NCBI GenBank assembly: GCA_033239005.1
Contig: BSQZ01000001.1
Location: 18,511,000-18,574,999 of the forward strand
DNA length: 64,000 nt
Source of the DNA: Lamellibrachia satsuma
Lineage: Eukaryota; Annelida; Polychaeta; Sabellida; Siboglinidae
Direction: 5' to 3'
This document shows positions 56,001 through 64,000 of the stretch, piece after piece (position 1 is the first letter of the stretch; every line of letters begins with the position of its first letter). Under the pieces are notes generated by a model. That model did no database searches. It saw only the letters and a list, made by a program, of their open reading frames with translations, and was not told where the DNA came from. Made by a program: the position numbers and the translations under genes.

Positions 56001-59000
56001 GCAAGGTTTGAGTACATCCCGACCGGTGAGAAGATGTTCCGGTGCATGTACCAGCAAGGCGGACAGTGCTTCGACAACCGCCAGGCAGCCGAGATGCACA
56101 ACAGGGCGCACCGCTTCGATGGCAACTCCTGCCGGACGAATCTCTACTGCCATTTGTGTGACTACGCCGTGACGTGCACGCACTGGTATGACCTGCTTCG
56201 TCACCTCAAGTGTCAGCACTACGTGATGCTCACGACGAAGCAGTATGGCTGCACGCTGTGCGGCATCTCGTTTGAGAATGAGGAAGAGCTGTCGAGTCAT
56301 CTTGAGTTCCACTATAACAGTAGGTTCAAGTGCATCTACTGCGGCATGCTTCTGACAACTTGGAAACACGTCCAGCAGCACATCACCAACGAATGCATGG
56401 ATGTCAAAAAGACCGCTGATGCCATCTACTACCTTGGCTGCCCATACTGCCCCCTGGTGTTCCACAAGAAAACCATCAAGAAGATCCACACGCTCTCGCA
56501 CCAGGACACCGGTCTTGTGTGCATCTTCTGCCGTGATGACTCCCCGTGGGACGTGTGGCGCCAACTGCGCAAACACTACCACCAGCGACACGCAAAGAAA
56601 CTCCTTGGCAATATCAGTCTGCTGAATCCACCGGAGAAGTATCGTCGCCCAAAGTGCCACGTCTGTCAGATGGAGTTCCGACTTCAAGATGACTTTAAGC
56701 TGCACATGGTGAAGACCCATGACCTTGTGCCGTATGTCAGTGTCGAGTGCGACCTCTGCCAGAAAGTCTATCGCAACGAGAAGGTGCGGGACCGCCACGT
56801 GAAGAAGGTCCATGTGGAAGACCTGAAATGCAACAAATGCACCTTTATTGCAAAGACTCCTCTTCTCCTCAAGTAAGTCATTGTTATCAGTATGACTGAC
56901 TACTGAGGATAGTTTTACCATTGCCTTAGATAACTGTAACATTATTATATATTGCAATTTGATAGTTCATAACCATTGAGATAATGTTGCAATAGTATCA
57001 CGGAATAGCAGATAGCTAGGAAAACAGTTCCAAACCATAATTGATGGGTGATGGCTTCCAGACTTGGGTTAAATTATATTTTAATTGGATTTGAATTGCC
57101 AATCAAAGTAATTGAAATTAATGAAAAAGTAATTGGTATTTTTGGTTATCTTTTCAAGTAAATCGTGTAACTTTGTTACTCAAATTATTTGCTATAAATA
57201 ATAAAATATAATGTGTATATCATATCTGTTTGCCATTATGTACCATAATATGCAGAAATGAAATAAAGCTGCTCTAAAATAGATGTTATTTTTGTCTATG
57301 GTTGCCCTGTTCACATACTTTTATTTCAATATGGAATTGATCATTGGAATTGGTATTTTGGAATTGGTATTTTTGAGGTGTGATTGGAATTGGTATTTGT
57401 AATAGGTATGGAATTGGTATTCGTATAATGTAATTGACGATAAGTCTCTGGGGGTGACTATTGGAGTGGTAGCACAGTGGTTCTACTTTTGCCATAGATA
57501 GCTCTATTACTATTGCAGTAGTATTGTGATAGTTTTGTAACTATTACTATAGTATTGTGATGGTATTATGGAATAGCGAATAGCCAGGAAAGCAGTCGCA
57601 AATTGTTATTGATGTTTTTCAGGCAGAATCTTACCAGGTCAACATGTCACGTGGTCTGTTGTACAGGGTTCACCAGAAGGCAGAACATGTCGAACGCCCG
57701 CACATGTGCAGTGAATGCGACCGTACCTTCGTGTCATACCGAGAACTCAAGGTACACATGGTCCGCCACGCGACTCGCAGCATCCACCTGTGTAAGACAT
57801 GTGGCATTGAACTCTCGAGTTTTGCTGAGCTGAAACGGCACAAGCTGAAGGAGCACCCAACGATGGCATCAATGTCTGGACCTACGGCGGGTCGTGACGC
57901 GATCATATGTCCAGAGTGCAACTATCGCTGCTACTCCAGGTGAGACTTGGTTGAAGTCACAGCCTCACAAAGCAGTGTGACTTCGCCTGGGTGAATAATA
58001 ACAATAAAACTAGTATTGTGCCTAGATCTTCAGGAACCCTAGCTCAGAGGTGCAACAAACTAGAGTCGTTTAGCATGATTCGTGGGCAGGGGTGTGCAAC
58101 ATTCATCATTAGAGAGAGGGCCCATCAGGATTTAAGGTGGAAATGCAATATCAAAACAACAAACAATGTTTTTTTGGAAGGTAGCTGTAGTTTTAGATGA
58201 TTTTAAGGTGATGGAGAGTTCATTCCAGATTTTAGACAGAGCTACAGATAAAGCACACTTGCCCGGTTTAAACTTAGTTTTAGAAACAAAAAGTCATTTG
58301 GAGATGTGATCTGAATGGACTGGAGATATTTGAAAGACACATCATCAATACAGTGCTGTTGTCAAAACATTTGCCCATTTAGTAATTACCAATAGAATAT
58401 AGACATAAAAAAGGTATTTCTTATAGATTTGCAGTTGACCTCATGTACGTCTTACTTGAGTTGACTAGCAAGACAAACTTCAGTCATATCCCTCATGAAT
58501 GATTATCTTTATTTCAACAAATAGATGTTGGAAAAGTAACATCGTTAATTAAAAAATTTGTTGCAAATTGTTGAAAAAGGGCTAAAAGAAGTATAATACT
58601 TACATACACCCTTTTACAGTTGAATTATGTTATCCATGAGTAATACTTAAGTACAAAATTATTGTTTGATTTCAGGGGGCACTTTTCTGTGTTTTCTGGT
58701 TTGAAAGCAATATTTCCACAGCCATTGGTTGTGTTTTCAGGATTGCTCTTGGTAAACACCTGAAGAAGCTGCATCCAGACCAGGAACTGGTGGGAGACGA
58801 CCCAGACCACTGCTACTTCAACAGCGCGACGACACCGCCTCCAGTTGCTAAGCGACAGAAAGTGGTGCCAGTCACACACCCCATAAAGACAAAGAAGCCA
58901 CCTTATGGTACAAAGCCTCTACCCTTGAAGTTGACAAAAGGAAAGAAGAAGAAATTGGTGAACAGTAAATTGGTGAACAGTAAAAGGCAGAAGGGATTGA

Positions 59001-60097
59001 CTGAAAAGGGTGTGAAATTGAGAAGATTAAAGAGGTTTGGATGTGCTCGACTGCGCAGCATCATAGATTATCACCGGGAGAAGAGACAGCGAGAGGCAGA
59101 GGAGTTGATGAATATAACAATCCCAGCAGGCAGCGGGGCACGGTGTAGCGGTAGTTCCAAGCAGAACAGAGAGGCGGCATCGAATGTCGACCTTGACCAC
59201 TGCTACTCAAAGGTCGAGGAGCTGTCGGTTTACACGACAAGGGTGCGAATAGAGAACAATAACAGGTTGAAGCTAACGGTGGTTACTACACCAGCGAGCA
59301 CGAGCTCAGCGGTCGATCCTGCTAACAGCGACGACAAGATGGATGCCACAGCTGGATCGGATACAATACCGGCAAGATCAACACCATCACCACATGGCGC
59401 TGCTCTCAACATGCAGGATTCAATTCTTGAAGGAGCCTCCAGGTTAGTGTCAATGCTACGCCAGCAGATGGAGTCGGGTGAAATTGGTCAGGACCTGGCG
59501 AACCTCTTGCCAGCAACGCAGGGAACAATGTCCGCTGATATCCACGACGAGGGCATTGTGGGATTGGACCTGATGGATGATGACGGGAACATCGAACAAC
59601 AGCTGACGGACATTCTCGACTCTATGCAGCAGGAGACCTCACCAGGTGGCGCCAGCAGTCAGCACACAAAAACCACCGTGGATGCGCCAGTGTCGTTCAG
59701 TGATAACTCGGCGACTGATGCGGCTAACTTAGAAAGCGCCATGGAACCACAACCATGTGATGTTGTCGCCGTACACACAACACTGACATGTGAGGGTGAT
59801 GTTGGAGAGGGGTACGGAATGGACGTGGACGAGATAGAGCTGGGGGAGGCGGACTACCAGCTGTGGCAGGAAAACCACAACAGTGGGGCGAACATCGAGG
59901 TGCAGAACGGATCCACCAATCTCCCTGACTCGACCAGTTGCAACCGAACCACAGTCACGGGGTTGAGTGACAATGGTGACTCTAACAGTGGGGACGATGA
60001 CCGTCGCTCAATCGGTGACAGTTGTGTTGACAAAGGGATTAGTGGAGCATCAGAGAAACAACAACAGCCTTGCCTTGTTGACCACCAGTACTACTGA
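53085..60097 (+). CDS. Large multi-C2H2 zinc-finger protein, three coding exons
   Basis: Coding exons 53085-56872, 57667-57939 and 58741-60097, both introns phase 2 and GT-AG, give 1,805 residues. Residues about 48-83 are four imperfect 9-residue repeats (HHGSLGNRD type). Residues about 100-240 form an uncharacterised domain with a Cys cluster C-W-L-C-x6-C-x-C. A Met/Pro/Gly-rich region follows, then four SGSASLDHLK repeats (near 590-630) and a Ser/Thr/Asp-rich region. About twelve C2H2-type fingers occupy residues ~985-1366; the fourth ends in Cys. Fingers nine (CNKCTFIAK.../VHQKAEH) and twelve (CPECNYRCYSR/IALGKHLKKLH) are each split by an intron, which confirms the splice sites. Lys-rich nuclear-localisation-like segments (KGKKKK) follow, then an acidic tail. 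Likely a nuclear nucleic-acid-binding regulator; target unknown. The acceptor at 57666 was preferred over ttttcag near 57622 because only it keeps the finger intact. Confidence 0.93.
58110..58345. repeat. Dispersed repeat related to 33490-33900
   Basis: Within intron 2 of the zinc-finger gene, same orientation as the copy at 33600-33820, sharing caggatttaaggtggaaatg and gatatttgaaagaca phrases. Confidence 0.55.
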
Positions 60098-60672
60098 GTT
60101 GATACGTTCATCGAACATTTGAACTCGAGGAGAATGTTAATGCTAGGAGTTGAATAGTCTGGCTCGAGATTCTGTATACTGAGTTCTATCATGATGTCTT
60201 GTTCATGCTGAAATTGTTTAGAACTTAATAACACTAAATTTCGCTAGTCATAAGGCATTGAGGTCAGATGAAGTTAGGTGTATTTACTTGATATCTTGAC
60301 TGAGTTTCTCTTCCTGATTATTGTAACTGTGAAGATTAGGTCATCAAATGTGGATTCTGAACATTTAACATCTGTCTGATAATGCCAGTGATACACTGCT
60401 ATACATGTTTGCATTAGTGTAGAATCTCTTGACCAACCAGTGTTACTGGATATATTCTTGTTTAATGTTTTGCTATATTAAATTTAAGATACAGTGACAT
60501 GATACCAACTATATACTTGCCACTTTGAAAAACTAATGACAACTACAATTTTTGTGTGTTGTTGTTTAAGAACATTTAATGTAGCAAACGGTTTTTCAAA
60601 TTTGAATTATTATGGGAAGCTGTTTCTACCATTTATCAATTAATTTCTATTCCCATTTAAAACTGTATTCTG

Positions 60673-60950
60673 AATAAACAAACGTTTATTCAGTAAATTT
60701 ACTGACACCTCAATCAGACGTGGTTTCTTTTCCACATGCTGATTAATTCAGAGCATACAAGAAATGTTGCTTCTGTTGTCATTTGACAGGCTAATTTACT
60801 CTATCCAATACCACGACAAACTGCTATTGTTTTCAACTTCGGTCAAATAATAAAATAAGTAAAAAATATCAGTTATGATATGCTAGCTCGTATCGTATTA
60901 TGGTGACACGTATTTTTCCGTCACTTATATTATTTGTTGTATATAATAAA
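60673..60950 (+). terminator. Candidate polyadenylation signals of the zinc-finger gene
   Basis: AATAAA at 60673-60678 and again at 60945-60950, the latter followed by a T/G-containing stretch. Both are in the first kilobase after the stop codon; which is used cannot be told. Confidence 0.4.
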
Positions 60951-62907
60951 GTATTTAATTTGTTGCCTTCATGCAGTTTAAGTTGTTTATTATACTTGGT
61001 TATTTGTTAAAATGATGACAAATATTTAATTGATATGAAAGAAAAGTAATTAAAAATAGCTTTGTTGAGAGTCAAATTACAGGCTAAGCGACAGGCTGAG
61101 CGCTTGTCGGGATTGGCCCTTACGCATGTCAACAAGGACAAGACGGATGCAGAAAGCATCATCCTCCATTTCAGTCATCAAAAAGAGCATACGGTTTATT
61201 GCTAACATTCCGCCCAAATGACGGAGAGGTGGTGACTGAACCCATTCTGTAGATATGATAGACTCGTATTGCCGGGCATTATCATTGTCTTCTTGGCTAC
61301 GCCCCTGATGGGTATCATTGTCTACGTGTCTTCTTGGCTACGCCCCTGATGGGTATGCGTAAAGCCTTGAAATGTTGTATGTGTTTTTATCCTGACCCAT
61401 AGATAGATTATTAACTTTGATTTCATATAAGATACTGTGAAAGTTTGAAAAATCACAGTTGCCGTTTTGCAATGTAGGTCCTAGCATGTAGGTCCTACCA
61501 TGTAGGTTTTTATGTACTTGTACATTGTATGTCCATAATATTTCGCGAATCATCAGTCTTGTTTCCAAATACAAAATTCATCATGTTGGAACACGACTAA
61601 AAACTTCTATATGGTACTATTTTGTAGGTTAGGGTGTGTATTTTCTCGAATGTAAATGATGTGTTCTTCTGAATACGGCTTCAAACAAAATATTACATAG
61701 TTTACATAGAAAATAAGCCTCATTTCTTTAGACTACCTCAGAGTAGGTACAGTATTTATCATCAAGATGTGAGTGTGACTACCACCCAAAAAACAATCAC
61801 ATTAAGAAATTGAAAATGTCCGTTTACATCGACTGCATTGAACATTTCTCGCATTACCATGTGATTGTTAAAGGCAGAAGATGTTAAGAGATGGCTGTGA
61901 ACTTGGTTACATCATAATTTAGGGCGATGTGTGGAGTAGTTGATGTCAAGCCAATAAATATATGAAACATTGCGATTTTCCCCCTTACACATACAGGTTT
62001 GTGCCACCAAAATGAGAGGCATCGGTTATGATTCAAAACGGAGTCTAACAAGTAACTGCCAAGTCAAGTCAAGTTTTATTCTCTAATACCATACAGTGGT
62101 GTATGAGATAAATATACAATACCCATAGTACTCATAAAATTTTTAAACAATAAGAACAGTCAATGTTAGTTAAACTTACCAATTATTATTTTGATCAATT
62201 TATAAATTCTTATTACTTTATTTAAACTATGATTATTAAACAACACAGAGGACTTGAAAGATTTAGGGTGATTAATAAAAATAATATCTAGTCAGAAATC
62301 TATTTCAAAGTGTCACATTGAAACAATATATGAAATTCATCCCCAATCTAATTTCTAATACACAAAGTCCAATACCTTTCATTTCTATCAATATTGAACC
62401 ATCTGCCTGTTGCAACAGGCAATTTTGTGTTACCCAGCATAAATTGAGTAAAAATAATTCTCTCCGGTAACAATGTCAAGTATGGTTCAAACTCGAATAC
62501 TCTATACATTATCATTGTGAAATATATTTGATGACCATGTTTGAATACGTTCGTCATGAAGTCTGATTTTAAGACAATTATTTAGCCATTTGTGATTGGC
62601 GACATTAGGAAAGTGCCAACGTTAGAAAGACCACTTTCAAAGAAAATAGTTTTAACAGTTTTTATCCAAGGTGATATATGCTCACTGTTATTATTTAAGT
62701 TGAGTAATAATTTGTACATTATCACTGATAACTTTGAATGTTTTCCTTGTGCTAGCTTAATCCAGAAATTAGCCATCCTTTGCTTAATTTGTATCACTAG
62801 TGGTGGTCTGCCTAGTTAACCATTTATCATACATTTAGAAGTAGATTTGTTGATATGTAATTCCAAGTAAAGTTTTTCAATTATGTCACAATTCTCACAC
62901 ACCCATA
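60951..62907. other. Intergenic, no gene recognised
   Basis: AT-rich. The only clear structure is a 28-bp direct repeat (cttcttggctacgcccctga...) at about 61290-61316 and 61330-61356. Confidence 0.5.
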
Positions 62908-63834
62908 GGGGAAGGCAGTGGTAGATGAGCCATTTTTCATTCTTTTTTAAATCTAGGGCGCAATCATATTCATAAATAAAAATTGTTTTACTCACATAAA
63001 CTATGATTATTAATATATAACTTTATACCAAGATAATATATCTAGCATGCACAGATAATTATATCTAGTTCATTCAAATAGGGTTGGTAAGCAGGCTCAA
63101 CTAACACTTGGTGCGGGGTAAGTTGAGCCACGGTTTGCGTAAGTTTCGTAAATGCTATATTTGTATAATTTACGTAGGCCTTGTACAACAATTTCGTAAC
63201 AACTCAGCAACACATGTACCCAACACGTCTCTGGCAAGTCTACATGCTTAATTAATAAGTCAAAACACCTAATTAATATAGACTTATAGGTAAATTGCAA
63301 CCAGTGTAACTAATTGCTATTATGTTGTCTTGTAGCTATCCGATGTCCAAATTTGCTCGGAAAAATGCATTCATTGATGTATGTTGGGGTAAAGAATACT
63401 CTTCTTCGGTCTTTAACCGCTGTTCAACTAAACCTCCCTTGGGTCTTGGGTGGCTCAACTAGCCCCGTTTTGACAATTAAGCTTATTTAGTTATCTTCTC
63501 ATTAATGCGTGAAGTGATGTAAGTAATCTTCTTCTCTGTGCATAGTTAAACCATTTGTAAGTGGCACAAACAACAAAGTTTGGTCTTGTGTGTTGATAGT
63601 TTACACACCAGCAGACATTAATCACAATTACTAAAAGTTTTGAAAATCGCCAAAAAACATACTTTTAGCTCACATGTTCTGACCGTTGTGACAAACGTAA
63701 CCTATTATACGTCAATCATGTTCTAATAACATGTTCAATCACTGCGTGGTACCGTGTAACTGTCGCTGCTGTAGTTTCCTGGGAAACAAGGGTGGCTCAA
63801 CTAACCCAGTGGCTCAACTAACACTGTCTTCCCC
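62908..63834. mobile_element. 927-bp terminal-inverted-repeat element with TA flanks
   Basis: The left end ggggaaggcagtggtagatg continues agcca, and the right end in reverse complement ggggaagacagtgttagttg continues agcca: 22 of 25 positions match. TA flanks both sides (62906-62907 and 63835-63836), as for target duplications of Tc1/mariner-like elements. The interior repeats ggctcaacta(a/g)cc (63093, 63453, 63793, 63809) and has no transposase ORF, so it is non-autonomous. Confidence 0.7.
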
Positions 63835-64000
63835 TACTTCACAACCATATACAAAATTGGTACAACAGCATGATCAAATAGTTGAAATATTATATCGATT
63901 GGAAGAAGTTATTGTCGTGACTTTTTAATCAAACTATACATAGCTTTCTCTGCTTGCACGTATTGCCTTTGCTTAGCAAAAACAAACCTTCCATTATAAT

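Noticed and set aside
57603..57666. Exon 2 of the zinc-finger gene beginning at the ttttcag near 57622
   Set aside because: It puts the following fingers out of frame; the acceptor at 57661-57666 restores finger nine exactly.

Overview
The window is animal nuclear DNA: split genes with GT-AG introns, many families of non-LTR retrotransposons, SINEs, MITE-like elements, minisatellites and long microsatellites in an AT-rich background. Retroelement content and gene style suggest a marine invertebrate (spiralian, or invertebrate deuterostome); the sequence alone does not fix the species. 

Left half (1-28 kb): mostly repeat-derived, but it holds what I consider the main discovery. Two paralogous two-exon genes, A (minus, 4642 to 2356) and B (plus, 23817 to 25984), each encode a signal-peptide exon of identical length (70 nt of CDS, phase-1 intron) and a second exon with a four-cysteine core C-x2-C-x6-C-x6-C containing P-F-F-C-x-K-F-V. 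Predicted precursors are 76 and 86 residues. They share a TATA-type core promoter and 5' leader, and I do not recognise the family. Around them lie dispersed blocks present in inverted orientation at both sites, a non-LTR element interrupted by a CR1-like element, a CR1-like copy with an SGNH-esterase ORF1, a Ty3/gypsy fragment and two arrays of one 46-bp minisatellite. Two further exon-like segments on the minus strand (16861-17035 and 21648-21811) and a possible RING-start exon (12979-13182) are candidate pieces of other genes. 

Middle (28.8-47 kb, minus): one complete 21-exon gene reconstructs without any frame conflict to 801 residues with about fifteen WD40-type strands and an acidic tail, probably two beta-propellers. 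Its introns carry a 51-bp minisatellite, a 35-bp array that has amplified the exon 7/intron 7 splice-donor junction about 17 times, a palindromic MITE, SINE-like pieces and a GGGCC-rich island. 

Right part (47-64 kb): a probable promoter with a YY1-like and E-box motif lies upstream of the WD40 gene. A second complete gene, divergently oriented (plus, 53085-60097, three coding exons, 1805 residues), encodes a large protein with about twelve C2H2-type zinc fingers, two of them split by phase-2 introns, a novel N-terminal region and an acidic C-terminus. The window ends in intergenic DNA with a 927-bp terminal-inverted-repeat element flanked by TA.
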